Shown one piece after another: positions 8,819 to 18,568 of a stretch of DNA of 64,000 bases (within the stretch, counting starts at the first letter, position 1; each line of letters opens with the position of its first letter). This DNA comes from Cognaticolwellia mytili (lineage in GTDB: Bacteria > Pseudomonadota > Gammaproteobacteria > Enterobacterales > Alteromonadaceae). The position numbers were made by a program, and so were the translations under genes. The DNA is taken from the NCBI RefSeq assembly GCF_002104475.1, contig NZ_NBOF01000003.1, positions 786,192 through 850,191 of the forward strand, written 5' to 3'. The notes under the pieces were generated by a model. That model was not told the origin of the DNA, did not search any database, and saw nothing but the letters and a program-made list of their open reading frames with translations.

Positions 8819-10912
8819 TTAAAATTTATAGCTAACACCAAATTTTACTGTTCTAGGTTTACCGACATTAATTTCGCCATTTTCACCACCCGCTAAATAA
8901 CCTTTATCAAACAAGTTTTCGACATTCAATCTTACTAGTAAATCATTACCTGCCAATGGCACAGCGTAACTTATGCCTGCATCAAAACGGGTGTAACCAG
9001 CTTTTTCTAGACTATTTTTAGCATCGGCATAACGACCACCTTCATAAAAAGCACCGACATTAAGCGCAGCATTTTCCGAAACTGAATATTTAAGCCAAGC
9101 AGAAGCGGTTAGCTCTGGTACATCTTCAGGACGATTCCCCTGATATTCATTGTGGGCGTCATATTTTGCGTTCAAGTACATTGCAGAGGTGATCAGTGAT
9201 AAGTCTTCATTGATCTCACCAATGGCCCCTAGCTCTAGTCCTTTATGGCGTTGAATGCCACCTTGTGTTGTGATTATTTCAAAGTCAGGATCATTTTCCA
9301 AGTTAACTTCAAGCACTATGTTTTTACGTTTGATGTCAAAAGCGGCGGCATTCAAACGTAATTTACCTGAAAATAATTCCCACTTGGCACCAACTTCAAC
9401 CATGATGCCCTTTACAGGATCTAACTCAAGGCCGAAGTTAGCATCTTCATCATCAGTTACATCACCTTGAGGTTCAAAACTTTCACTGTAATTTGCGTAA
9501 ATAGAGGCATTTTCGCTTGGGTGATAAATCAAACCAAACTTGGGTAGTACAGAAGAATTATCAGCATCAGCTTTTTCTTGCTTATCGAATCGAACACCCA
9601 ACAATACTTGCCATTGGTCATTCACTGTGATCAAGTCTTGCGTGAAAACACCATAATACTTATAGGATTCATCCTTTGCTGTAGCATCAGTATAATCAAG
9701 CACTTGGCGAGGAATAATAGTACTTTCGTTAAGATTTGCTTCCTGTTTATCGCCCTTTACTTTTAAGGAAGTGTATTCATGCTTTAAATAATTCCCGCCG
9801 AGTAATAAATCATGAGACATACCCGCAAACTCAACCGAGCCGACAAAGTCGAAATAAAATGCCTGTTGCTTCCAGTCTTCTAATTTATCGTAAGGTTTGT
9901 TTTCATAAAGACCAGTTTCGGGATCGAAATCATCTTGCGTTTGTGGCTTACTCTCCCAACGTTCACGTTCGTTATGTTGGTTGTTGTATCCAGTTTCTAA
10001 TTTCCAGTCTTCATTAAGTTGATAACTGATATCTGCGCCATAGTTTTGGCTTTGAGCATCAATTTTTGTCCATGGCATATCCCAAATAAGATCATCACCA
10101 CCGATCACTTTACCATTGTCATCAACCAAAGCACCGCTGTCTTGTCCAGCTACTTCATCTGAGCTGTCAAAATGAAAAGATAGCGTCAAATCATCGCTGA
10201 CATCAATATCTGTCATCAAGCTGCCAACAATAAAATCACTTTCTTGCGCGCTACCGCTTTGATATTCTCGCCAGTTCTTATTGTCTTCTTTTTCTACAAT
10301 AGCGCGATAACGTATGGTCTTTTCTTCATTTAGACTGCCACCAACATCAAGCCCCATTCTTAATGAACCATTCTCGTCACCTTTAATCGAAAGTTCAGCA
10401 AAGGAATCAAACGTTGGTTTTTTAGTGACTAAGTTAACTAATCCACCAGGTGTTGATTGCCCGTAAAGCAAGCTCGATGGCCCTTTTAACACTTCAACAT
10501 TATCGATTAGTGCCATAGGTAAACGATATTTAGAAAAGTGCTGATGGCCGTTTTTTAGTAAGTTGGTACTTTCCTCAAGTGTGAAACCACGTAAGCTAAA
10601 GCGCTCTCGGTCGGTTGTCACTCTGCCAATTGAAACACTGGCGTCGTTTCTTAATGCATCGCCTAATGTTACTACTAGTTGGTCATTCATCACTTCCACG
10701 GGAATAACCGTTACGGCTTGGGGGGTATTTAACAATGATACATTCGAACGCATTGCAGCATGTGCTTCATCCGTTTTATAATGAGCATGTTTGCCAATGA
10801 CTGTTAAAACTTCGATATCCTTATCGATTTTATCATTTGCTGTCGCAAATGCGCTTGTTGGTTGTAAAATCACGGCGATAACGGCGGATATCAATTTAAC
10901 TTTTGTGTTCAT
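8819..10912 (-). CDS. TonB-dependent siderophore receptor
   Basis: Outer-membrane ferric-siderophore transporter of 697 residues. After a signal peptide (about 1-24) comes the plug domain (SLLNTPQAVTVIPVEVMNDQ, then VEVLKGPSSLLYGQSTPGGLVNLVTKKP), then a 22-strand barrel with short beta stretches, ending ...VGKPRTVKFGVSYKF with the C-terminal aromatic used for barrel assembly. The plug is typical of FhuA/FpvA-type (TIGR01783) receptors. A strong Fur box lies 76 bases upstream of the start, and a PepSY gene lies just upstream on the same strand. The siderophore cannot be named. Confidence 0.93.
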   Translation of the reverse strand: MNTKVKLISAVIAVILQPTSAFATANDKIDKDIEVLTVIGKHAHYKTDEAHAAMRSNVSLLNTPQAVTVIPVEVMNDQLVVTLGDALRNDASVSIGRVTTDRERFSLRGFTLEESTNLLKNGHQHFSKYRLPMALIDNVEVLKGPSSLLYGQSTPGGLVNLVTKKPTFDSFAELSIKGDENGSLRMGLDVGGSLNEEKTIRYRAIVEKEDNKNWREYQSGSAQESDFIVGSLMTDIDVSDDLTLSFHFDSSDEVAGQDSGALVDDNGKVIGGDDLIWDMPWTKIDAQSQNYGADISYQLNEDWKLETGYNNQHNERERWESKPQTQDDFDPETGLYENKPYDKLEDWKQQAFYFDFVGSVEFAGMSHDLLLGGNYLKHEYTSLKVKGDKQEANLNESTIIPRQVLDYTDATAKDESYKYYGVFTQDLITVNDQWQVLLGVRFDKQEKADADNSSVLPKFGLIYHPSENASIYANYSESFEPQGDVTDDEDANFGLELDPVKGIMVEVGAKWELFSGKLRLNAAAFDIKRKNIVLEVNLENDPDFEIITTQGGIQRHKGLELGAIGEINEDLSLITSAMYLNAKYDAHNEYQGNRPEDVPELTASAWLKYSVSENAALNVGAFYEGGRYADAKNSLEKAGYTRFDAGISYAVPLAGNDLLVRLNVENLFDKGYLAGGENGEINVGKPRTVKFGVSYKF

Positions 10913-10988
10913 ATGTTCTCAATGCCTGTACTTATGCATTTTAATATACACAGTACGGTGGGAGTTAATAATTTTGGAAGATGGTAGT

Positions 10989-11007
10989 GGTAATGAGAAT
11001 TATTGTC
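10989..11007 (-). promoter_or_regulatory. Fur box upstream of the TonB receptor
   Basis: ggtaatgagaattattgtc matches the 19-base Fur consensus GATAATGATAATCATTATC at 15 of 19 positions. It lies between the PepSY stop and the receptor start, so it should repress the receptor when iron is replete. Confidence 0.75.
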
Positions 11008-11094
11008 AATTGCAATCGTAAAAGAGGAGCTGAATATATTAAAATATCTAGCTCTTTGTGATCTACATCAACGGTTGCAGTTACTATTTGCAGG

Positions 11095-12303
11095 TTATTT
11101 ATAAGTTAGTATTGTCGACAGCTGCGGTGAAAACGGTACAGATTCATTTTTGGGTAATGCAACATTGATAGTGGTTAGCACAACTCCTACAATGCAAATG
11201 ATGATAGTGAGTATGCCTGATATTCCTTGCCATTTTATCACTGAGGGCTGCTTACGTTTAGCTTTAAGCCAAGCCATATATATCCCCGATGCGATCATAA
11301 AACTCATAAGCAAGCCAAAAATAAACCAAATGATTTTAGAGGTTAAGCCGAAAAAACTGCCAAAATGAATTAAATCTACAGTATCTGTTAAACGGGAATA
11401 GGCTGATAATTCAGCCGCCGGCTGCACCTTTAATACTTCAGCTGTAACAGGGTGAAGATAAACACGGTTGGCGCGATCAACCACCAAAAAATCATGATTA
11501 AACCCTCTGATTTCTATCGGCTTTTTAGTGTTGTTTGGGTAACGTATATAACTAATCTCTAAGCTTTTAAATGCTGCCTGAGCATTGATTAATATCTTAG
11601 TTAAAGATGCGGGTTTAGCGTTAACTTCGGATGATTGAATTTGCGGTTTCTGCGGGTAATATTCAATACCTGCTGTTTGCAGTGTTTGGTCAATAAAATA
11701 CCAAAAGCTGGTGATTGAGACCGTTGCAATAAACCACCATGACCATAAACCGATAATTTTATGCCAACTAGACCAAGTTGCACGTGTTGATAGCTTAAGT
11801 TTATTTGGTTGCTTAAAAAAATGACGCCACCAATCCTTATAAATAAAAAAGCTACTGACTAAGGTAATTAATAACAATAAGCTTAATGTGGTAATCAAGA
11901 ATTTACCTGCATTTCCCATCGAAAGTTTCCGGTGAATATCGCGAAGAAAACGAGTGAGTCTCCCCCAGTTTCCTTTGCCTAGGATTTTCCCTGTATTGGG
12001 ATCAAAATAGATAAAACTCAGTAAGTTATTAGTTACTATTTGTGCTTCGCCTGAAAGGTATCTTTCTGGTCTTATTTGAATGCGTTGTAGATAACTATTG
12101 GGGTAGGCTTTAGATAACTCTGTTTCAAGCTGTTGAAAGTCTACTTTTGTTCTTGGGGTAAGTGCACGAAATTTTTCATCGATTAAATATTCAATTTCAT
12201 GGCTGACACTCGCAATTGTGCCGGTGAAGCATACAAATAATAATAATGCGCCTAAAAATACTCCTGCCCAAGTATGAAGCTGAAACCACTGCTTATTTGT
12301 CAC
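11095..12303 (-). CDS. PepSY-domain inner-membrane protein (iron-uptake associated)
   Basis: 402-residue inner-membrane protein of the PepSY-TM family (PiuB/FsrB-like), often found with siderophore receptors and proposed to reduce ferric siderophores. Helix 1 is at about 10-33 (WAGVFLGALLLFVCFTGTIA), with a periplasmic PepSY segment, further helices near 140-160 and 190-210, and a C-terminal helix pair. Conserved His are seen in QLHTWAG, DIHRK, SWHKIIG and DLIHFG, plausible haem ligands. It lies upstream of the receptor, 182 bases apart. Reductase activity is inferred from family, not shown. Confidence 0.88.
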   Translation of the reverse strand: MTNKQWFQLHTWAGVFLGALLLFVCFTGTIASVSHEIEYLIDEKFRALTPRTKVDFQQLETELSKAYPNSYLQRIQIRPERYLSGEAQIVTNNLLSFIYFDPNTGKILGKGNWGRLTRFLRDIHRKLSMGNAGKFLITTLSLLLLITLVSSFFIYKDWWRHFFKQPNKLKLSTRATWSSWHKIIGLWSWWFIATVSITSFWYFIDQTLQTAGIEYYPQKPQIQSSEVNAKPASLTKILINAQAAFKSLEISYIRYPNNTKKPIEIRGFNHDFLVVDRANRVYLHPVTAEVLKVQPAAELSAYSRLTDTVDLIHFGSFFGLTSKIIWFIFGLLMSFMIASGIYMAWLKAKRKQPSVIKWQGISGILTIIICIVGVVLTTINVALPKNESVPFSPQLSTILTYK

Positions 12304-12821
12304 TTTAAAACCTTTCTAAAACGCTATCACTGACGACGATAGCTGATATACCCTGAAATTTCGCTGCCACTATAGCAGCTAACTACCAATAAGCACCGCT
12401 TTATCTGAGCACATTTCCCTTGTGAAGCATGAGCAAGAAACATTCTCCTTGATCATTTAACGACAAAACATCCTCTCTATTTTGAATTAAAATGGTGAAG
12501 ATAACGATGATTCTTAGGCTAAAAATTTAGAAAATAAGAGTATTGGTACCGTGCTATCGGTTATTGATCGTATAATATTTTTCAGTAATTCAAATTCTGC
12601 ACCTGTTAATATTTACAATAATAAGCCGTTAACACTGCATCATTAACGAGTTTTTAGCTTAATTAAGTTATTTAATCATCAAGTGAATTAATTTTTTTAA
12701 TTTAAATAACGAATATATAGTTCTATCAGAAACTTATGATGTGCAAATAATAGTTTTTTGATAAGACCTTTCAATCATCATTTTTATATTGTGTCGGTAA
12801 CTTAAAAATAAGGAGTTATCG
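12304..12821. other. Intergenic region between divergent PepSY and MBL-fold genes
   Basis: AT-rich, 518 bases. Holds both promoters. gataacgatgattctta near 12499 is a weak Fur-box-like string; cgttaa and ttaacg form a small inverted repeat near 12640. No ORF or terminator is supported. Confidence 0.3.
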
Positions 12822-14264
12822 ATGAACGTTAACCTAACACGCTATTTTTTAACATTTACATACATAACATTATTCACCCTCACACCATTGATAAGCTCGG
12901 CAACTGAGGCTGAAAGCTTTATCGACAAGCTTAAAATGCATTATCAAAATGCACCAAAACTTAAAGTTTTCTCGCTCAATTATCATTACTTAGGTGCGAG
13001 TCCTTATCAGGGCTGGGACTATCAATTGCCAGAGAGGTATATGGCCTTAAGAATGGTGGAAATCGATCTGATTAAAAAGCACTTTGTGGAAAATGATATT
13101 CATCACTTTCCTGATGGTATGACATTTAACCGAGTGCAGTTTCAAAATGATAAAGAAAGTTTATTTTATGATAAAAACGGCCTGACCTTGGGTAAACGTA
13201 TTATTAAACAAAGTATGGATAGCTTTGAGGAGATCAAAGGCCATATTTTTATGAACATAGATTTTCTCGCGGTAAAGCCTTTGCTTGAAGAGAGCAATGT
13301 AGCCGTAACTATTAAGCTTCATCACGATGTACTATCAGGTGTCATAACGCTCACACACAGAATTTCAGATTGTACTGTTATCGATTACGTATTTAATGTC
13401 AGTTCGTTACGTTTGCTATCAATTAATAATAAATCACAACAAAAAATTTATGTTTATGATGACTACCAAACCACCAAAGGTATTACCTTTGCCCGCTCTA
13501 TTACTAAATATTATGATGGTGCAACGACGCCGAGCTTTATACACCGTATTGATCAATTGAATATTATTGAAGAAATTGAAACTTCAAGGTTTCAGGTACC
13601 TAAAGAGTTTGGTCCGATAATCCCCGAAAGCGATAGTAGTCTAGTATCAAAAGAAATTGCTCAAAATCTTTATCTAGTCAGTGATGTTGGGGCTTGGCGT
13701 AATAGTTTATTTAAGGTAAATGGCGATGAAATTACAATTTTTGGTGGCTCGGTCAATATCGAGTTAGCAGAAAAAACTCTTAAGCTTATTCGTGACCAGT
13801 TTCCGAATAAAAGCATTAACTCGATTTATGTTACTCATCCTCATAGTGATCATATCGATGGCCTGCCAGTTTATGTTAAACAAGGGGTTACGATACTAGC
13901 CGATGCTTATAGTATCGCTGCTATTAAAGCCTATCCGCCATTTGCAAAAGATATTGCAGCATTTAACTTTCAATCGATAGAGCATAATCAAACGATTGAT
14001 GATGCGCAGTTTTATGTCTTGGAAAGTACCCATGCTAAAAGACAAAGTTTTGTGCATTTCAAAAACAGCAGTATCATATATCAAGCCGATTTTCTTGACG
14101 CTGCTTTTGATAATACCACTGCCCAAATAGTGCCTAATTACACCAAAACTTTTATTGATTTTATTAGAAATAGGGCATTGAAATTCAATCGAATGGTAGG
14201 GCACCATCGTAATAACAATATATCATCAGCACTAGTGAATAATATCTACAACGCCACTATGTAA
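12822..14264 (+). CDS. Secreted metallo-beta-lactamase-fold hydrolase
   Basis: 480 residues with a signal peptide (about 1-27, SSA-TEA). The N-terminal 260 residues are an unassigned beta-rich domain. An MBL-fold domain follows (about 270-465) with metal ligands HPHSDH (H339, H341, D343, H344), H404, D423 and a C-terminal His pair (461-462). This pattern fits a periplasmic di-zinc hydrolase; the N-terminal extension is unlike classical beta-lactamases. A good ribosome site (AAGGAG) precedes the ATG. It converges on a CadC-like regulator, and a stem acctctaaa/tttagaggt overlaps the two gene ends. Substrate unknown. Confidence 0.82.
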   Translation: MNVNLTRYFLTFTYITLFTLTPLISSATEAESFIDKLKMHYQNAPKLKVFSLNYHYLGASPYQGWDYQLPERYMALRMVEIDLIKKHFVENDIHHFPDGMTFNRVQFQNDKESLFYDKNGLTLGKRIIKQSMDSFEEIKGHIFMNIDFLAVKPLLEESNVAVTIKLHHDVLSGVITLTHRISDCTVIDYVFNVSSLRLLSINNKSQQKIYVYDDYQTTKGITFARSITKYYDGATTPSFIHRIDQLNIIEEIETSRFQVPKEFGPIIPESDSSLVSKEIAQNLYLVSDVGAWRNSLFKVNGDEITIFGGSVNIELAEKTLKLIRDQFPNKSINSIYVTHPHSDHIDGLPVYVKQGVTILADAYSIAAIKAYPPFAKDIAAFNFQSIEHNQTIDDAQFYVLESTHAKRQSFVHFKNSSIIYQADFLDAAFDNTTAQIVPNYTKTFIDFIRNRALKFNRMVGHHRNNNISSALVNNIYNATM

Positions 14265-14305
14265 GCTTGCAGGGTTACCTCTAAAAGTTAGTGAAACTGA
14301 CGCCT

Positions 14306-16132
14306 TTAGAGGTTGAGGGCAAGCAACTTTATTTGGTTCACATTGCGCCAATCTGTAGTGGCATTGTCATTAATGTATTGCGAATAAAAGTCACAATTTA
14401 CCTGTTGGTTACACAAGAGTAATGCGGCATCTAAACTCAAGCTAGGATTTCCTGCGAGTTGTGCCTGTTCGAAGGTACGCTGAGCATGATTGATCATTGC
14501 ACTTGTTTGCTGTGTTGCTTGGGCCATTATGGTTTTTAAATAAGAATTGTTGTAGTTATCGGCCGTCATACTATCAACTAAGGTTTGGGCATCAATTAGT
14601 CGATTTTGTGTGATGTAGTGTCGTACTAGTTGTCGTCGACTAGACTGTGCAACCCAATGTTCAGGTGTCAGCATGGTCAGTTGTAGCACTTTTTTAAGGT
14701 GCGGCTCTTTTTCTGATAATGCTTTAGCGAAAGTCGCATAACTATAAGAAACTTCAGCAGTATGATAAATAGGAAAGTTATATGCTGCCATTTTTCGTTC
14801 AACTTCTTGCAAATAAAGATACTTGTCGTCGTTGTTTTTATGATCATGTGCCAATGACACTAAAGTGATCAAAGACTCTATTTCGCCCAATTTATTTTTC
14901 GCACTATAAGCTAATTCTGCAGCTTTTAATAAACTAATTTTAACCGCAGGATAATCATTTTGGTAGTGAGCTAGCCATGCTTGGTTATACCAAGTTTGCC
15001 ATTGATGTTCTAAGTCATTTATCTTTTCAAACTGCGCCATGGCTAATGTTAGTTTGTCTGAGCTTAAATCATACAACTGCTTTTTTCTCAATATTTTACT
15101 TTGATAGAGTAGACCCCTACCGATATGTTGTGAATTATTTTGCGACTGTGCTAGTTTTATTAATTTGTCAGCCAACGCCATCGCTTTATCGAGTTCATTT
15201 ACTTTCAGATATGTAATACTCAATTTTCGTAATATGATGAGATCATAGGGTGATACTTGCTGGGCAATCGATAACTTGGCCAGCTTAAGTTCAGGTGGCT
15301 GATCGGTGGTTATTAAGTCATATATAACTTGTAACTTTAAATGTTGTTGCAGCTGCTCAATAACATTAGCTTTTGATGAGCCGGTTAATTGACCTTCCCA
15401 ATTTGCAGCAGGGCCCTTCAACATAAAATCTAAATAGGTTCGTTGCTGATAAGTTCGTATTTTTCCGGTTAATATAAAAGGATGATTCTGCGATAACTTA
15501 GGATATTCAATTTCAATTTTGTTGGCGAATAACTCAGTATTAAGATCAGATAAGACAGTGAAATCAAAAACAGAATTGTCTTGTAAGGTCATTTCTTCAT
15601 GTTTTTTGTTGCTAGTATCATCAAGGTTAGTGATTGGGATGTAAGCTAACTTAATGGTTGAGCTATTCGTTTCTTGTTTGAATGCATTTTGAGTGTAAAT
15701 TATACCGATAACTAGGAAAATAATAGTGATAAGAGCTGAAAATTGCCAAATAGAACGTTTTTTGTCGACTGCTATCGTACGAGGAGGTTGCTGCACTTGG
15801 GGTTGCAAACTGATAGATTGATTTAGTGTTTCTGGGGAAATAACTTCAGTGTTTAGCTGCCATTGATAGCCGCGTTTTGGAAAGGTTTTAATCGCGTCGT
15901 TACCAAATAAGCTTCTTAAATTACTAATGTTTTGAAAGACCACTTGCTCAGATACTACTTTACTTTGCCAAACATTACAGAGAATATCTTCTTTGTTTAG
16001 CACTGTTTCCAGTTGCGTCAGTAATACCGCTAAAACTTTTGCTTCGGTATGACGAATAGCGAATGCTTCACCATTTCTAGTTAATAGCAAACTTACACTG
16101 TTAAATTCAAATTCATTAAATCTATAAAGCAT
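14306..16132 (-). CDS. CadC/ToxR-like membrane-bound winged-helix regulator with TPR-like periplasmic part
   Basis: 608 residues. The N-terminal OmpR-type winged helix (about 5-98; VSEQVVFQNISNLRSLFGNDAIKTFPKRGYQW) is joined by a linker to a single transmembrane helix (about 128-150). A large periplasmic region of helical repeats follows (TPR-like, about 290-560). This layout lets an envelope signal act directly on transcription, as in CadC. It is convergent with the secreted MBL-fold gene, a possible but unproven target. Confidence 0.85.
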   Translation of the reverse strand: MLYRFNEFEFNSVSLLLTRNGEAFAIRHTEAKVLAVLLTQLETVLNKEDILCNVWQSKVVSEQVVFQNISNLRSLFGNDAIKTFPKRGYQWQLNTEVISPETLNQSISLQPQVQQPPRTIAVDKKRSIWQFSALITIIFLVIGIIYTQNAFKQETNSSTIKLAYIPITNLDDTSNKKHEEMTLQDNSVFDFTVLSDLNTELFANKIEIEYPKLSQNHPFILTGKIRTYQQRTYLDFMLKGPAANWEGQLTGSSKANVIEQLQQHLKLQVIYDLITTDQPPELKLAKLSIAQQVSPYDLIILRKLSITYLKVNELDKAMALADKLIKLAQSQNNSQHIGRGLLYQSKILRKKQLYDLSSDKLTLAMAQFEKINDLEHQWQTWYNQAWLAHYQNDYPAVKISLLKAAELAYSAKNKLGEIESLITLVSLAHDHKNNDDKYLYLQEVERKMAAYNFPIYHTAEVSYSYATFAKALSEKEPHLKKVLQLTMLTPEHWVAQSSRRQLVRHYITQNRLIDAQTLVDSMTADNYNNSYLKTIMAQATQQTSAMINHAQRTFEQAQLAGNPSLSLDAALLLCNQQVNCDFYSQYINDNATTDWRNVNQIKLLALNL

Positions 16133-16238
16133 TTTTACTGTGTGACTTATGAGTCTTGTTATTTATCTTCATCTTAACTTATCGGCGTTAAAAAATACTA
16201 ATATTGCGTGATAACTTGCTTTATACGATATTCACAAA

Positions 16239-16264
16239 CAAAAAAGCCAGCTAGATGCTGGCTT
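16239..16264 (-). terminator. Terminator after fldA
   Basis: Stem AAGCCAGC/GCTGGCTT (16244-16251 and 16257-16264, 5-base loop) followed on the minus strand by a T run; 32 bases past the fldA stop. Confidence 0.8.
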
Positions 16265-16295
16265 ATTAATTACTCAAACTGTGTTTAGTGTTAAA

Positions 16296-16823
16296 TTAGT
16301 CTTCTAATTCAGCTAAACAAAGTTCGTCGTAAATTTGTTTAACCCAAGCATCAACACGTGCTTCAGTTAGTTCTGGTTGACGGTCTTCATCAACACATAA
16401 ACCAATAAAGGTATTTTCGTCAACTAAGCCTTTTGAAGCTTCAAACTCATAACCTTCTGTTGGCCAGTTACCAACAACAATAGCGCCTTTTGATTCGACT
16501 ATATCGCGTAAAGGTTCCATTGCATCACAGAAATACTCAGCGTAATCTTCTTGATCGCCAAGGCCAAAAATCGCGACTAATTTATCAGTGAAGTCAATTT
16601 CTTCAAGTTCCGGTAAAAAGTCATCCCAGTCACATTGGTTTTCACCGTAATACCAAGTTGGGATACCTAAAATCAGTAAATCAAACTCTGCGATTTCTTC
16701 TTTGGTACTTTTGGCGATATCTTTAACATCAACAAGCTTTTTGCCCAACTTCTTTTGGATCATTTTGCCTACTGCTTCTGTATTACCAGTATCACTTCCG
16801 AAAAATAAACCTACAATTGCCAT
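16296..16823 (-). CDS. fldA: Flavodoxin FldA
   Basis: FMN-binding low-potential electron carrier of 175 residues, a stand-in for ferredoxin when iron is scarce and donor to several radical and reductive enzymes. The phosphate loop GSDTGNTEAVG (about 9-19), the Trp-containing loop GIPTWYYGENQCDWDD and the GLGDQEDYAEYFCDAM isoalloxazine loop are all present. It is the last gene of the DUF2788-ybfE-fldA run, 22 bases after ybfE. It lies about 15 kb from fur in the window but shows no Fur box of its own. Confidence 0.97.
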   Translation of the reverse strand: MAIVGLFFGSDTGNTEAVGKMIQKKLGKKLVDVKDIAKSTKEEIAEFDLLILGIPTWYYGENQCDWDDFLPELEEIDFTDKLVAIFGLGDQEDYAEYFCDAMEPLRDIVESKGAIVVGNWPTEGYEFEASKGLVDENTFIGLCVDEDRQPELTEARVDAWVKQIYDELCLAELED

Positions 16824-16845
16824 GAATATAACCTTTTATGTCTAA

Positions 16846-17133
16846 CTAAACTTTAATATTGTTGGTGTTTAGCGACTGAACTAATAGGCCTTCTATCAAT
16901 TCACTACGACTAACACCCTTATCTTTCGCTAAAGCGTCTAAACGTTCAAATACATCTTGATGTAATTTAAACTCTACACGTTTTAGGCCATTGTTCTTAT
17001 CACGCTTAACTTGATTACGTTTGTTTATTTTAACTTGCACGCTGCGTGAATGTGGATTCGTCTTTGGTCGTCCCGCACGCTTTTCATCGCTAAATAAGTC
17101 AATGGTGGTTAAATCTGCTACTTCTTTTGCCAT
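16846..17133 (-). CDS. ybfE: YbfE-like small DNA-binding-type protein
   Basis: 95 residues. A basic N-terminal half (GRPKTNPHSRSVQVKINKRNQVKRDKNNG) precedes a ribbon-helix-helix-like segment (LKRVEFKLHQDVFERLDALAKDKGVSRSELIEGLL). It matches the YbfE family, which lies between ybfF and fldA in enterobacteria and is LexA-controlled in E. coli. No LexA box was seen upstream here. It ends 22 bases before fldA and starts 12 bases after the DUF2788 gene. Confidence 0.88.
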   Translation of the reverse strand: MAKEVADLTTIDLFSDEKRAGRPKTNPHSRSVQVKINKRNQVKRDKNNGLKRVEFKLHQDVFERLDALAKDKGVSRSELIEGLLVQSLNTNNIKV

Positions 17134-17145
17134 TTTATTACTTAC

Positions 17146-17373
17146 TTATCCAACGCCTTGGCTTTCCCAAACAAACTGAATTATGCCTTTGGCGATAAAT
17201 CCAGCACATCCTAAAAATAATACAAAATAAACTACGATCTTCCCCATTTTGGGAACATCGTTTTTCTTCATTACATCATGGATTGATAACCCAATGAAAA
17301 CAAAGATAAAAGCAAAAAATAAATTCAGCCCGATGGCTTCAACTAATTCAAAGTGTTCTGCTAACATAATCAA
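17146..17373 (-). CDS. DUF2788 small inner-membrane protein
   Basis: 75 residues with two hydrophobic helices (about 13-33 and 45-67) joined by the charged loop DVMKKNDVPKMGK. This pattern and its place upstream of ybfE-fldA match DUF2788 proteins of marine gammaproteobacteria. Function unknown. Confidence 0.8.
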   Translation of the reverse strand: MIMLAEHFELVEAIGLNLFFAFIFVFIGLSIHDVMKKNDVPKMGKIVVYFVLFLGCAGFIAKGIIQFVWESQGVG

Positions 17374-17548
17374 CCCTAAAATTTTCAGGGCGCACTATAG
17401 CATATCGTTGCTTTTAAACACATTAATTTTGTTATCTTAGGCACTTTTACTAGCTTAACTCTGCTAGTTCGATACGTAAAAGACAGTGCGAACTGCGATC
17501 TAATTGCATTAATTATACAAACTTTACCTGTACAAAATTAGAGCTGGA

Positions 17549-18319
17549 TCAATCACTATCTAAAAAACTTACGACGCTTCGGTTAAAAGCAACTGTTTTC
17601 TCAGCATGCAGCCAATGGCCAGCACCTTGAATAATACGGGCTCGACTTTGCGGAAATAGTCGTATAATTTCGGCTCGATGTTCTGGCAATATGTAGTCAG
17701 AGTTGGCGCCTTTGATGAACAGCGTAGGGGCGTTGTAGGTATTGCTACCTTGATAGGTTTTCATAATACTTGGGTAGTTAATATCAATATTTTCAATATT
17801 ACACTTAAAAGAAAATTGATTATTCTCACTAACTAAGTTGCGTAATAAAAATTGGCGAACGCCAATATTATCAACATATTGTGCTAACTGTTTGTCGGCA
17901 TCTTTGCGTTGTTTTATAGCGGTGAAGTCAATTGATTTTAAACCGGCAATAATTTGGTTGTGGTGCGGCGGGTATTCCACGGGGGCAATGTCGGCAACAA
18001 TAAGTTTTTCAACACGTTCAGGTGAAGTAAGTGCCAATTCCATGGCAATTTTTCCGCCCATAGAATGACCAAGTATTACGGCGCTGTCGATGTTTAAGTG
18101 TTGCATAATGCCAACAACATCTTGTGCCATGGTTGGGTAGTCCATAACACTGTCGTGGAATGAATCGCCATGATTACGCACATCAACGCTGGTTACACGA
18201 TAATTTTCAGCAAGCACTTTCGCGACCATATTAAGATTTTCTAAACGACCAAATAAGCCATGTATCAATATAATGTCTTTTCCGCTGCCCATTTGTTGAT
18301 AGTTAAGTCGTCTGGTCAT
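17549..18319 (-). CDS. ybfF: Alpha/beta-hydrolase YbfF-like esterase
   Basis: 256-residue cytoplasmic esterase. The oxyanion-hole motif is IHGLFG (about 19-24), the nucleophile elbow GHSMGG (about 83-88), and the catalytic His sits in GAGHWLHAE near the C-terminus. YbfF of E. coli hydrolyses acyl-CoA and short esters in vitro. It is transcribed divergently from seqA, the arrangement seen widely in gammaproteobacteria. Confidence 0.93.
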   Translation of the reverse strand: MTRRLNYQQMGSGKDIILIHGLFGRLENLNMVAKVLAENYRVTSVDVRNHGDSFHDSVMDYPTMAQDVVGIMQHLNIDSAVILGHSMGGKIAMELALTSPERVEKLIVADIAPVEYPPHHNQIIAGLKSIDFTAIKQRKDADKQLAQYVDNIGVRQFLLRNLVSENNQFSFKCNIENIDINYPSIMKTYQGSNTYNAPTLFIKGANSDYILPEHRAEIIRLFPQSRARIIQGAGHWLHAEKTVAFNRSVVSFLDSD

Positions 18320-18568
18320 TTATCTCTCATTGTTGCTATCGTGTAATTTTGTACTAATTTGTTGGCGAAATTGTGCGGGTTTTTAGTGTTTGATGCAATG
18401 ATTTGCATTAATGAATCATTATTATTTATCGACTAAGGCTTGATACTCGACTCGTTTTAGAAAACTATTTGAAAAAAATCACTATCTATTGCTAATCCAC
18501 TATAGAGACTTGGTATTAACGTAAGTATAATCTTGCTGCGATCTATAATAATTTTCCTAGGGTCATCA

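Noticed and set aside
9736..10017. 93-codon plus-strand ORF inside the TonB receptor
   Set aside because: Antisense shadow of a well-supported gene.
12499..12517. Second Fur box upstream of the first PepSY gene
   Set aside because: Only a weak match and about 200 bases from the start codon; noted in the intergenic entry but not called.
13896..14207. 103-codon minus-strand ORF inside the MBL-fold gene
   Set aside because: Lies fully opposite a gene with intact catalytic motifs; no ribosome site or motif of its own.
17374..17548. Possible LexA box upstream of the DUF2788-ybfE-fldA run
   Set aside because: E. coli ybfE is LexA-controlled, but no CTGT-n8-ACAG-like site was found here.
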